Notes under the pieces: model-generated
What the model saw: only the letters and a program-made list of their open reading frames with translations
The model's database searches: none
Told to the model about the DNA's origin: nothing
From: Actinotignum timonense
GTDB taxonomy: Bacteria; Actinomycetota; Actinomycetes; Actinomycetales; Actinomycetaceae
Assembly: GCF_900155575.1 (NCBI RefSeq)
Contig: NZ_LT706966.1
Coordinates: 1,240,860 to 1,278,898, forward strand
Direction of reading: 5' to 3'
Length of the DNA stretch: 38,039 bases
Shown: positions 10,259 to 18,361 of the stretch, piece after piece
Numbering within the stretch: position 1 is the first letter of the stretch
Layout: each line of letters begins with the position of its first letter
Made by a program: the position numbers and the translations under genes

Positions 10259-11326
10259 TTAGAGATACTGGGTCTGGGTGTTAATCCAGGAAGCAAGGCG
10301 CGTGAAGCCTTCTTCCACGTCCACCTCGGCCTCGAAGCCGAGGAGCTCGCGGGCAGGTGCCGGATCCGCCCAGGCGTGGCGTACATCGCCGTGGCGCCAC
10401 TGGCCGGTGATCTTCGGTTCGGGAGCCCCGTAAATCTTCGCGATAATCTGGGCTGCTTCGAGGATAGTGGTGTAGTGGCCCGCTCCGATATCCACGGAGA
10501 CTCCCGGGCACTTCTCAATTTCGATCATTTTAATGAGGGCGCGGGCAACATCATCAATAATGATGAAATCGCGGCGGATGAGGCCGTCTTCGTAGACGGA
10601 AATTTGCTGCTTATTGTAGGCAACCCGGCAGAAGAGGGACATAATCCCGGTGTAGGGATTGGAGGGAGTTTGGCCCGGGCCGTACACGTTTTGCAGGCGC
10701 ACAATCCCGATCTCACAGCCGAAAGCATCGCCCCACATGCGCAGTAGCTGTTCCTGGGCGATTTTGGTGACTGCGTAGACAGAGGACGGGTGCGGTTCCA
10801 CCAGGGCGGCGTTCATGGCCACCGGCTCGGCCTCCGGGAAATCCCATTCTTCTTTTTCGAACATGGCCACGGTACGCGAACCGGGGTAGAACAGCTCACC
10901 GGCGTGCTCCCCGGAGGTATGCCGCCAGGCACCCTCGCCGTAGACCGCGCGCGAGGAGGCAAGAACAATGCGCTGCGGGATGACCTGGTGGCGCGCGAAG
11001 GCATCGAGCATCGTGGTGGTGCCCACCACGTTCACGGAGGCGTGCCGGGTGGATTCGGTCAGGGACTGCCCGGTTCCGGTTTCCGCCGCCAAATGGACCA
11101 CAACATCCGGGGTGAAGCGCTCCAGCAAGGTATCCCAGGCGGCCGGGTCGGTCACATCGGCCTCGTAGAGCTCCACGCGCTTATCGAAGCCGGCCGTGGG
11201 CTGGTGATCCGGGTGGATCTGCGGGTGCAGATTATCGAAAGCGATAACCTGCTCGTGATGGTCGGCGAGGTACGTTGACATCGCCGCTCCGATGAAACCG
11301 GCACCACCGGTAACAAGAATGCGCAT
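10259..11326 (-). CDS. NAD-dependent epimerase, probable dTDP-L-rhamnose 4-epimerase
   Basis: A 355-residue extended SDR. The NAD motif GGAGFIG (7-13), LASSRAVYGEG (122-132) with the catalytic serine, and the YAVTK pair Tyr184/Lys188 are all present, so it should be active. DNLHPQIHPD (31-40), RLQNVYGPGQTPSNPYTG and the C-terminal GDVRHAWADPAPARELLGFE are features I associate with dTDP-L-rhamnose 4-epimerases, which make dTDP-6-deoxy-L-talose, rather than with GalE or RmlB. The window also has the complete dTDP-rhamnose pathway, which would supply the substrate. A UDP-hexose 4-epimerase is the main alternative. ATG 11326 is preceded by AAGGAC and starts at the Rossmann strand. It is the last gene of a minus-strand unit with the DPM1-like GT2 and the DUF2304 protein, 32 bases after the latter. 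Confidence 0.75.
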   Translation of the reverse strand: MRILVTGGAGFIGAAMSTYLADHHEQVIAFDNLHPQIHPDHQPTAGFDKRVELYEADVTDPAAWDTLLERFTPDVVVHLAAETGTGQSLTESTRHASVNVVGTTTMLDAFARHQVIPQRIVLASSRAVYGEGAWRHTSGEHAGELFYPGSRTVAMFEKEEWDFPEAEPVAMNAALVEPHPSSVYAVTKIAQEQLLRMWGDAFGCEIGIVRLQNVYGPGQTPSNPYTGIMSLFCRVAYNKQQISVYEDGLIRRDFIIIDDVARALIKMIEIEKCPGVSVDIGAGHYTTILEAAQIIAKIYGAPEPKITGQWRHGDVRHAWADPAPARELLGFEAEVDVEEGFTRLASWINTQTQYL

Positions 11327-11358
11327 GGAAGTCCTTCCTGTATTGATGCACATGAAGT

Positions 11359-11706
11359 TTACGCCTCGGCTGGGGGCGCAGCGCGCTCCGCGCGCAGTAA
11401 AGCTATTTCTTCAGCCAAACGCCGCCGGTCTTCTTCCAAGCGGGAGACGGCGGTGGACAGCTGGATCGTTACCATGAGGAGCACCACGCACGCGATCACC
11501 AGAATCATATTGGAGGCGCGTTTGAAACCGAGGGCTTGGGAGACGAGGAAAACAACCTGGGGCCAGATCGAAATAACGAGCAGGCCAATGCCGATAAGGA
11601 ACCAGATATATACGTAGGTTTGTTTCATCCGCCGCGAGCGCAGCAGGATGAACAGGTACACGAGGAAGAGGATGCTCGCGGCGATCGGCAAGAGGCGGTA
11701 GAGCAC
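11359..11706 (-). CDS. DUF2304-family small membrane protein
   Basis: A 115-residue protein with three hydrophobic segments (LLPIAASILFLVYLFILL; YIWFLIGIGLLVISIWPQVV; MILVIACVVLLMVTIQL) and a charged helical tail rich in Glu, Arg and Leu that looks like a coiled coil. This is the shape of DUF2304 proteins, which commonly accompany DPM1-like GT2 enzymes and are thought to help them at the membrane. The gene upstream here is exactly such a GT2. GTG 11706 is preferred: AAGGAAGG lies seven bases upstream and the gene would start one base after the stop of the GT2. A TTG at 11733 in frame would overlap the GT2 and has no ribosome site. Confidence 0.75.
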   Translation of the reverse strand: MLYRLLPIAASILFLVYLFILLRSRRMKQTYVYIWFLIGIGLLVISIWPQVVFLVSQALGFKRASNMILVIACVVLLMVTIQLSTAVSRLEEDRRRLAEEIALLRAERAAPPAEA

Positions 11707-11707
11707 G

Positions 11708-12463
11708 TTATTGCCTTCCTTCGGTTCCGTCAAGATCTTTTTGGCCGGGGCGGGTAGAGGCTACCGCCATGGCGATAATACCGCGCAGCAGCAGGCGCGC
11801 GGCTTTGATTGGGTTATGGGAGGGGGTGCCGCCCTGCCGTTCGCGCATCTCCACGCCTACCTGGGTAACGCGCAGCCCGGCTTTGCTGGCGATAATAAGA
11901 GCCTCGATGGTATCGCCTAAGTATTCGGCCGGGAGTTCATCGGCGAGCACCCCGATGGCCTTCCGGTTCGTGAGCTTGAAACCCGAGGTGGTATCCGTGA
12001 GCCGGGTGTGATGCACGCGGGAGAGTACGCGGGAGAGGAAGCGCATGGCCCAGGCGCGCGGGCCGCGCACCCGATAGGAGCCCCGTTCCGCAAAACGCGC
12101 CCCGATCACAATATCCGCACCGGTGGCATCCATCTTTTCGAGGAGGCGGGCAATATCTTCCGGGCGGTGCTGGCCATCGGCATCCACCTGCACGGCGCGG
12201 TCAAAACCGTGGCGCCAGGCGTACAGGTATCCGGTACGCATCGCCCCGCCCACCCCGAGATTAATGGGCAGATTGAGGACTGTTGCCCCGCCGGCCGCGG
12301 CCACCTGGGCGGTGGCATCCCGGGAGCAATCATTAATGACCACGAGGGATGCGTGCGGTACTGCCTGGCGTAATTCGGTGAGAACCGCCGGCAGCGCCTC
12401 TTCTTCATTCCAAGCCGGAATGAGAACGACGAGACGTGGGTGCCTGTCTTGCTCAGAAGTCAT
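11708..12463 (-). CDS. GT2, polyprenyl-phosphate sugar synthase (DPM1-like)
   Basis: A 251-residue GT2 of the dolichyl-phosphate-mannose-synthase type, which puts a sugar on polyprenyl phosphate for use by GT-C enzymes outside the cell. It has LVVLIPAWNEEEALPAVL (11-28), INDCSRDAT (43-51), NLPINLGVGGAMRTGY (64-79) and the metal site VDADGQHRPED (93-103). The C-terminal part lacks membrane anchors; the coupled DUF2304 protein may supply them. The start ATG 12463 has no ribosome site but lies directly after a -10-like box, so the message may be leaderless. It is the first gene of the GT2-DUF2304-epimerase unit. The sugar is unknown; the downstream epimerase makes a 6-deoxyhexose possible. Confidence 0.87.
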   Translation of the reverse strand: MTSEQDRHPRLVVLIPAWNEEEALPAVLTELRQAVPHASLVVINDCSRDATAQVAAAGGATVLNLPINLGVGGAMRTGYLYAWRHGFDRAVQVDADGQHRPEDIARLLEKMDATGADIVIGARFAERGSYRVRGPRAWAMRFLSRVLSRVHHTRLTDTTSGFKLTNRKAIGVLADELPAEYLGDTIEALIIASKAGLRVTQVGVEMRERQGGTPSHNPIKAARLLLRGIIAMAVASTRPGQKDLDGTEGRQ

Positions 12464-12469
12464 TCTTTG

Positions 12470-12475
12470 ATTTTA
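12470..12475 (-). promoter_or_regulatory. Candidate promoter giving a leaderless message
   Basis: TAAAAT on the minus strand ends six bases before ATG 12463, so transcription would start at the A of the start codon. A weak -35 (TTCAAG) lies 17 bases further upstream. No Shine-Dalgarno site precedes the ATG, in contrast to most genes here. Confidence 0.45.
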
Positions 12476-12589
12476 GGCCATTGAGGCCCGGGCTTGAACG
12501 AACGCCCGTGCTGTGTGCCCTATATGAGGGGTGGTACTTCGCGATAAGATAACGCGGCAAGTGAAACGTTGTCCATCTCAAGGAAATCC

Positions 12590-14008
12590 ATGGTTGCAGC
12601 CACACACGCAGATGTCCGGGCGCCCCAGGCCGCTTCATCTTCTCAGCACTCTAAGCATCGGGCGGCTCTGGTATCGCGGTTGCGCAGAATCAGTGCCGGG
12701 CGCCCCTGGGTGGTGTGGTTAGCCGTTCTGTTGTTCTTCGGGATTCTGGGTGGGGCACTCAATCTGCACTTCATCATCACCAATCCGCACCTGTCTCCCT
12801 TCGATGAATATGTGTACCTTGATGCGGTTGATAAGGCCGGTCGCGGGATCGTGGTGCGTGACGGGATGGCCACGGATTCGTACGCCCGTGAGGTGCTGGC
12901 CTGCCTCGGTTTCGGTTCCAATCCGGTGAGTTCGGCAACTATCGGAGTGTGCGGGGGTGATTTCCCTGATGAGAAGCTCCCCTTCGCGGGCTACACCACC
13001 GCCGGGGTGCATTCCCCGGTCTACTACTTCCTCACCGCCTGGCTGGCTAAGCCGTTTATGATGCTCGGGATGGGTTTGCTGGGTAGCGCTCGCCTCACCA
13101 GCGTGCTCTGGTTGGTGCTGGGGATGACGGTCCTTGCCTGGGGAATGCGTCGCGTTGGTGCCACCTGGGCGATGGCGCTCACGGTGCCGCTCCTCATCAC
13201 CTCCATGCCCACCTTCCGCACCACGAACTGCTATATCACTCCGGATGCTCTCAATCTCCTGGTGGGCACCCTCATTATTTTCGGGAGTATTTTCTACGCG
13301 CGCCGGCAATGGTCTCTCGGCTGGCTGCTTCTTATTGCCGCGGTGGCCTGCGTGGTGAAAATGCAAAATATTTTCGCGGTGGTGGCGGCCCTTATTTTCC
13401 TGGTGTGGTACCGGATGCGGCCCGGAAACGGCTGGGGTAAGAAAGCTGCCGCGGAGCCTGCCGCCTTGCCGCGCTGGTGGGAAATTGGCGCCCTCGGGCT
13501 GGTGTCCGCGGTAGCGGGCGGGGCCTGGTTGGTTATCCGTCCCTTCATTACGGTGGCACGCCCGGATATTGTGGTGGATCCAACCGGGGTGCTCGATCTG
13601 CGCCAGCTGCCCTATATGACCGATGATGCGCTGCAAATTGTTTTCGCCGGGATTGGTGGGACAGCCGAGCAATACCCGAAGTCACCCTTCGCGAGCGTGG
13701 CGCTCTGGCTGGGAATTACCGCCATTGTGAGCGTGGCCTGGATCCTGGAACGCCACTCTACTCTGGAGCAGCGTTTCTGCCAGGCTGCCGCGGTGTCCTT
13801 CCTCGGTATCGCACCGGGGGTGGTGCTCGGTTTCAATATCCTCGCCGGCTCCCTCACCTTTATGCAGCACCGCTACGGCATGGTTCTTATCCCACTCTTC
13901 TGCGCGGCTGCTGCCTGGATTAAGCTGCGCCATTCCGTAACCTGGGGCCTGGCAATTGTGACCGCCTGCATGTACGGCTACGCCCTTATTATTCCCTCGG
14001 CAACGTAG
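12590..14008 (+). CDS. GT-C / DUF2142-like polytopic membrane protein
   Basis: A 472-residue membrane protein with about ten hydrophobic segments, no signal peptide and a 35-residue polar N-terminus. After the first segment an outside loop has SPFDEYVYLDAVDKAG, then GVHSPVYYFLTAWL. An Asp-Glu in the first outside loop is typical of GT-C enzymes that use polyprenyl-phosphate sugars, and a DE...P-YY pattern is also found in the DUF2142 proteins at 27816, 29508 and 32780. It probably transfers a sugar to a glycan outside the cell. ATG 12590 has AAGGAA four bases upstream; the TTG at 12569 in frame is less likely. It is divergent from the DPM1-like GT2 unit, which may make its donor. Ended by the hairpin at 14087-14125. 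Confidence 0.75.
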   Translation: MVAATHADVRAPQAASSSQHSKHRAALVSRLRRISAGRPWVVWLAVLLFFGILGGALNLHFIITNPHLSPFDEYVYLDAVDKAGRGIVVRDGMATDSYAREVLACLGFGSNPVSSATIGVCGGDFPDEKLPFAGYTTAGVHSPVYYFLTAWLAKPFMMLGMGLLGSARLTSVLWLVLGMTVLAWGMRRVGATWAMALTVPLLITSMPTFRTTNCYITPDALNLLVGTLIIFGSIFYARRQWSLGWLLLIAAVACVVKMQNIFAVVAALIFLVWYRMRPGNGWGKKAAAEPAALPRWWEIGALGLVSAVAGGAWLVIRPFITVARPDIVVDPTGVLDLRQLPYMTDDALQIVFAGIGGTAEQYPKSPFASVALWLGITAIVSVAWILERHSTLEQRFCQAAAVSFLGIAPGVVLGFNILAGSLTFMQHRYGMVLIPLFCAAAAWIKLRHSVTWGLAIVTACMYGYALIIPSAT

Positions 14009-14086
14009 GGCGGCGTGGCGGCGCATTGTGGCAGTACAGCGCCGCAACGTAGCAGCTTGCCCATAATGCCAGCGGCATGAACATGA

Positions 14087-14125
14087 AGATGCCCGCGGAA
14101 CGCGAAGAGCGATCCGCGGGCATCT
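14087..14125. terminator. Bidirectional hairpin terminator
   Basis: A perfect 13-bp stem AGATGCCCGCGGA/TCCGCGGGCATCT with a 13-base loop lies between the convergent GT-C gene (ends 14008) and the GT2-GT4 fusion (ends 14164). No T run. A smaller hairpin ATGCC-AGC-GGCAT lies just before it at 14066-14078. Confidence 0.75.
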
Positions 14126-14163
14126 GTGCACCTGCCGCAGGAGCACGAGGCGTCCGAGATGTC

Positions 14164-16611
14164 CTAGAGGTATTTACGCAGCCGGGACTTCACCTTGGAG
14201 GCCAGCACCTTCGGGCCGCCGGTGCGCAGGTAATCCACCACGAGTTTGAGATCGCGCACCGGGTTGAAACCGGGGTCGATAAAGCCGAGCATGGTTCCCG
14301 GCACATCGTCGCCGGTGCGGAAAGCCAGATCCGCGGCCCGGCGCGGGTGCCGGCAGAACTCCAGCAGCGGGGCGAGCGCCCTATCCCAGTGGAACTGCTG
14401 GGCGAAACCGGCGATATTCGCACGCGCGCGGGCCGCTGCGGCGTCGTCGTATAACAGTGTTTCGAGCGCGGTGGCCAGGGCCTCCACGTCACGCGGGGGC
14501 ACCGAGATACCGATGCCTTCGCTATCGAGGGCGTTCCCGAAGGAATCCCCGCTGGTCGCCACGATGGGTAGCCCCGCCCACAGGTAGTCGAGGATGCGGG
14601 TGCGGAAGGAGAACTGGGTTTCCACGTGCTCGAAATGGGTGGAGACCCCCACGTTTGCGTCCAGCAGGTAGTTCTGGCGTTCGTGGTAGGGGACCCAGTC
14701 GTGGTTGAAGAATACAAAGCGGTTGGTGAGCTCCAGCTCGTCGGCCAGGGCCACCGCTTCGGAAGCAACCCGCATGGCCGGCACTCCCGGATTCGGGTGT
14801 TTCATCCCCAGGAAGTAGAGGCGCACATCCGGGTGGGTGCGGGAAAGCTGGGCGACCGCGCGGATGAGGGAGAGCGGGTCGAACCAGTTATAGACCCCGC
14901 CGCCCCACAGGATGACCTTGTCATCCATGCCGATGCCGGGAACCTTCCCGCGGATGGCGTGCTCGGTTTGCCGGGGTGCTTCTTCGCCCAGGCCGAAGGG
15001 GGCAATATCGATGAGGCTGCGCACATCCGCACCGTCGGGGAGGACATTGCGGTTGATACGGCCCATGCTCGCCAGCTGCCCGAGCCAGAAATTGCGCTGC
15101 TTATCCGAGGCGCACAGGAATTTATCGGCGCGGGCCAGCTGCCGGTTGAGCACCCCGGTCACGCCGGTAATGGAGCGTTCGCGGCCCTCCGGGCCCTGGT
15201 CGCGGGCCTGTTCGAGCTGCTCAAGGTGCATGGGATCGTAAATATCGGCCACGATGATTTTTTCCGAGCTCATAAGCCACGGGGCGCTTTCCAGCAGGAA
15301 GCCCTGGAAAATAATGACGTCGGCCCAATCGGTGCAGGCGCGCAGGGTATCGGTATCGCCATTGTGGATCTCGAAAGCCTGGGGGGCTACCTTGCCAACT
15401 CCGGCCGTGGAACACAACCGCACCGGGTGCTCAAGTGCCAGGCGGGTGCACATCTCCCAGGCGCGGATAGCCGGACCGGCCATTTTTTCCCCGATGGGTT
15501 CACCGGTGACTACCAGCACTTTCGCCTGCCCAGAAAAACGCTTCGCGATGCCGAAGAACCGCGCCAGTGCCTCGTGGAGGTCCAGGTAGCGCGGCAGCGG
15601 ATAGGCCGGCTCCATGGCATTACGCATAAGGGTGATAATCTCCGCATCGGATTTCTTGCGCTCGGCCTGGATCTCCCGGCGCGATTCCACGAGGGAGGGC
15701 AAAATATCGCGGAAATACGAGACCGCGTAGGGCGCGGTGGCCGCCATTTTCGTGATGGTGCCTTCCGCGGCACGGTAGGAATCCGGGCCGCGGCGTTCCT
15801 CCACCTCGCTGCGTTCCGCGCTGCGCTCCAGGGCAAAAGCGAGGGCGGGAGCGAAAACCGTGCGGAGCAGATCATCGCCGAGATTCTTGTACAGGCAGGC
15901 CAGCGCATTGCGTTCCAGGAAATACGTTTCCCGGAAATTCCCGAACTTCTTCATGGTGACGTGGTGGCGGTGGTAGGCCACCGATTCAGGCACGTAGCGC
16001 ACATCGTATCCGGCCAGGTTGGCGCGCCAGCCGAAATCAGCATCTTCGTAGAACATGAAGTAGCGGTCATCGAAACCGCCCAGTTCCTCGAAAACGCGGC
16101 GCGGCACGAACATGGCGGCGCCGGTGGGGAAGAGCACATTCTTCGGGGTATCCCAGGCGCCGGTATCTTCCCGTTCCGCCTCGCGCTTGTAGCCCATCCC
16201 GAACCACGTCATCGAGGAATCGACGAAATCGATTCTGTCACCCTCCCAGGTGAGCACCTTGGAAGCCACGCAGCCCACCTTCGGGTCCGCTTCAATCGCT
16301 TCCACCGCGGCGCGAATCCACTTCTTGCCGGGCCGGGCGTCATTATTGAGGAAAGCCACGATATCCCCGCGTGAATGCTCCACCCCGAAGTTGCAGCCCC
16401 CGGTGAAGCCCAGGTTGGCGCCCGATTGCAGTACCTGGCAGTCGGGCAGTTCGGCGCGCAGGCGCTCGTAGGAACCATCCCCGGAATTATTATCGACGAC
16501 GACGATCTCCAGATCCTGCGCGGGCCAATCACATTCACGCAGGTAGTGCGCGGCGGCAATGGTATCCTCCGCCCCGCGGAAATTGACAAGAATAACGGAA
16601 ACAGAGGTCAC
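14164..16611 (-). CDS. Two-domain glycosyltransferase (GT2 + GT4 fusion)
   Basis: An 815-residue protein joining two glycosyltransferases. Residues 1-235 are a GT2 like rhamnosyl- and galactofuranosyltransferases: VSVILVNFRG, VVVDNNSGDGS (37-47), ANLGFTGGCNFG (65-76), FLNNDARPG (88-96) with the metal-binding Asp91, and GGFDDRYFMFYEDADFGWR (178-196). A charged helical linker (about 240-340) leads to a GT4/GT-B domain (about 362-770), with ADKFLCASDKQRNFWLGQL (495-513), ILWGGGVYNWFDPL and FSFRTRILDYLWAGLPIVAT, which is the donor-site region of GT4 enzymes. It may add two different sugars in turn. GTG 16611 overlaps the stop of the upstream gene (GTGA) and has GGGAG seven bases upstream, so translation is coupled. 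The upstream gene is a degenerate relative. Sits opposite the Wzm-Wzt exporter unit. Confidence 0.9.
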   Translation of the reverse strand: MTSVSVILVNFRGAEDTIAAAHYLRECDWPAQDLEIVVVDNNSGDGSYERLRAELPDCQVLQSGANLGFTGGCNFGVEHSRGDIVAFLNNDARPGKKWIRAAVEAIEADPKVGCVASKVLTWEGDRIDFVDSSMTWFGMGYKREAEREDTGAWDTPKNVLFPTGAAMFVPRRVFEELGGFDDRYFMFYEDADFGWRANLAGYDVRYVPESVAYHRHHVTMKKFGNFRETYFLERNALACLYKNLGDDLLRTVFAPALAFALERSAERSEVEERRGPDSYRAAEGTITKMAATAPYAVSYFRDILPSLVESRREIQAERKKSDAEIITLMRNAMEPAYPLPRYLDLHEALARFFGIAKRFSGQAKVLVVTGEPIGEKMAGPAIRAWEMCTRLALEHPVRLCSTAGVGKVAPQAFEIHNGDTDTLRACTDWADVIIFQGFLLESAPWLMSSEKIIVADIYDPMHLEQLEQARDQGPEGRERSITGVTGVLNRQLARADKFLCASDKQRNFWLGQLASMGRINRNVLPDGADVRSLIDIAPFGLGEEAPRQTEHAIRGKVPGIGMDDKVILWGGGVYNWFDPLSLIRAVAQLSRTHPDVRLYFLGMKHPNPGVPAMRVASEAVALADELELTNRFVFFNHDWVPYHERQNYLLDANVGVSTHFEHVETQFSFRTRILDYLWAGLPIVATSGDSFGNALDSEGIGISVPPRDVEALATALETLLYDDAAAARARANIAGFAQQFHWDRALAPLLEFCRHPRRAADLAFRTGDDVPGTMLGFIDPGFNPVRDLKLVVDYLRTGGPKVLASKVKSRLRKYL

Positions 16612-18131
16612 TTGCGTTCTCCCTTGAGAGTGCTGGCTAGGCCGCGCAGCGCGCGGCGCAGGTGGGGATGCTTGCGGGCACCGGGCTTGCCGGGCTCTTC
16701 GTACAGCTGGGTGGTTTCCACTCGCTCATAGGCGTGGATGGGGGAGCGTAGCGCGGCGAGGGCCGCCGCAATACCGCCGTTTTCCTGGGCGACGAGGCTG
16801 GTGAGGGAGTGATCGTCGTCGTACGTATTCTGATCCAAACGATAGTTCCCGGACAGGGCCCCGAGCACAAAATCACGCTGGGCGGTATCCGCGGTGATCA
16901 CCCGGTCCGCAACGGTGAGAGTTTCGTTGAGGACGCTGGCGTTCGCGCCCACGCTTTCCGTGCCGGTCACCCCCACCCAATCGGTGCGGACCATCGCGGT
17001 GAGATTCGCGGTGGTGACATCGGCAATGATCACCCCGTGGGTTCCGCTCCACGGAACGGCGCGGGCCGGGAGATTGAGAATATAGGTCACGGCAATTGTG
17101 TCGACGGCGCTGGCCATATCGCGGCGCGCCGCTTGGAACGGTGCGGCGGGATCGGCGCTGCGCTCGCTCAGCTCTTTGCTTTCCGGATCCCACAGGTAAA
17201 GCGGCTCAGAAAGCGCGCCGGCAATCTGCTCGAAACGGGCGCGGGCCGCGGTATCGGAAGCCGCCACCGCGAAAGCGATACTCGGCTCATCATCGCGGCG
17301 CACATCAGCGAAAGCGCTTTCCAGGAAATCCCGTTCGGCGGCGGGAATACCGGCGCTGGCCCAGACCCGGTCAAGGAAATCGGCCATATGGGGCAGGCGG
17401 CGATCCGGGATGCGGGCGGCGGCGATGGCCGCGGCGTGCCGGTCTTCCAGGCCGGCCAGCGAGGCGCTCCAGTCGCGCACCACCTGGGCACCGCTGAAAG
17501 TGGTGGAGGGGACGGGGAGGGAGGGGACGTCGTCGTTCCCGGGGCGGCGGGCTAGATCCAGGGCCGCGGTATCCACCTCGGAGCTGCGGATCGGGTGATC
17601 GATCAGCGCGGTGAAGAGCGGGGCGAGGAATTCCAGCTGGTAGGCCGGGGAAAGATTCTTCGTGAGGATGCGCAGGTAATCGGTGGTATCCAGATCGGGG
17701 GTGCCGGTTTCGAGGAGGGCGGTGGTGCGCTGCTCACCCGGTACTCCGGCGGCGCTCAGGCGCCACTGGGCATCCACGGCCAGGGCCGGAAGCGAGAAGG
17801 CGGTATCGAGGCCGCCGCACAGGTGGAGCGCCCGCGAATCAAAAGTGTAGACCGGGGCGGGAACCGCGAGGACGCTGCGGGAATCGGATCCGTTCGGATC
17901 TCCAGCAAGCGGGGCGCACCACGCGGTATTACGCTCCGGGCTGGCCAGGAGCTGCGCGAGGGCTGTTTTCGTGATGGCACCGGGAGCGGTCACCACCGCG
18001 GTGATCGTTTCTCCCGCCGCGAGATCCGCGCGCGGGGCGGGCTGGCCCGGAATGAGCTCCGCAACACGGTAGGGGAGGGCCCGCGCTAAAGCGGGCCCGG
18101 CTCCGGCGGGAACAAGAACACAAACACTCAT
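16608..18131 (-). CDS. Degenerate GT2-GT4-like protein (predicted pseudo-glycosyltransferase)
   Basis: A 507-residue protein of unassigned function that appears to be a decayed relative of the coupled downstream GT2-GT4 fusion. Matching landmarks run in the same order: CGGLDTAFSL (105-114) against GGFDDRYFMF; DYLRILTKNL (151-160) against YFLERNALACLYKNL; WSASLAGLEDRH (221-232) against ILPSLVESRRE; VDTIAVTYILNLPARAVPW (343-361) against the ADVIIFQGF region; and ADRVITADTAQRDFVLGAL (408-426) against ADKFLCASDKQRNFWLGQL. The DXD/NND metal site and the C-terminal GT-B donor half are absent, so it is probably inactive as a transferase. The frame is intact and long, arguing for a kept role such as partner or scaffold of the fusion enzyme. 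ATG 18131 has a weak AGG site. First gene of the unit, divergent from wzm. Confidence 0.7.
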   Translation of the reverse strand: MSVCVLVPAGAGPALARALPYRVAELIPGQPAPRADLAAGETITAVVTAPGAITKTALAQLLASPERNTAWCAPLAGDPNGSDSRSVLAVPAPVYTFDSRALHLCGGLDTAFSLPALAVDAQWRLSAAGVPGEQRTTALLETGTPDLDTTDYLRILTKNLSPAYQLEFLAPLFTALIDHPIRSSEVDTAALDLARRPGNDDVPSLPVPSTTFSGAQVVRDWSASLAGLEDRHAAAIAAARIPDRRLPHMADFLDRVWASAGIPAAERDFLESAFADVRRDDEPSIAFAVAASDTAARARFEQIAGALSEPLYLWDPESKELSERSADPAAPFQAARRDMASAVDTIAVTYILNLPARAVPWSGTHGVIIADVTTANLTAMVRTDWVGVTGTESVGANASVLNETLTVADRVITADTAQRDFVLGALSGNYRLDQNTYDDDHSLTSLVAQENGGIAAALAALRSPIHAYERVETTQLYEEPGKPGARKHPHLRRALRGLASTLKGERK

Positions 18132-18361
18132 GACTGCCTATCATCCTCCGCGGGGCGGCAAGCGCGGCTCGCATAGCCGCGGCGGCTCCCGGGTGAAACT
18201 TACTTTCTCTATCGTACAAGGCGATGCGAGGTGGCGCTGACGGTGCGCGATTCTGCGCGCGGTCCGGCCCCCACCTGGGTAATATGAGACAGATAGGTGC
18301 ATACGCGCGGCTAACCCGGGTGGGGAGCCATCAGCGCGGATGCCGGCAGGAAAGGTCGGGT

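Noticed and set aside
12495-12530. TTGAAC and TATATG as a promoter for the GT-C gene at 12590
   Set aside because: The spacing of 21 bases is too long for a standard promoter.
14626-16374. A 582-codon plus-strand open frame opposite the GT2-GT4 fusion
   Set aside because: It is a codon-phase shadow of a real minus-strand gene in high-GC DNA; the predicted protein has no recognisable motif and the opposite strand has full GT2 and GT4 signatures.
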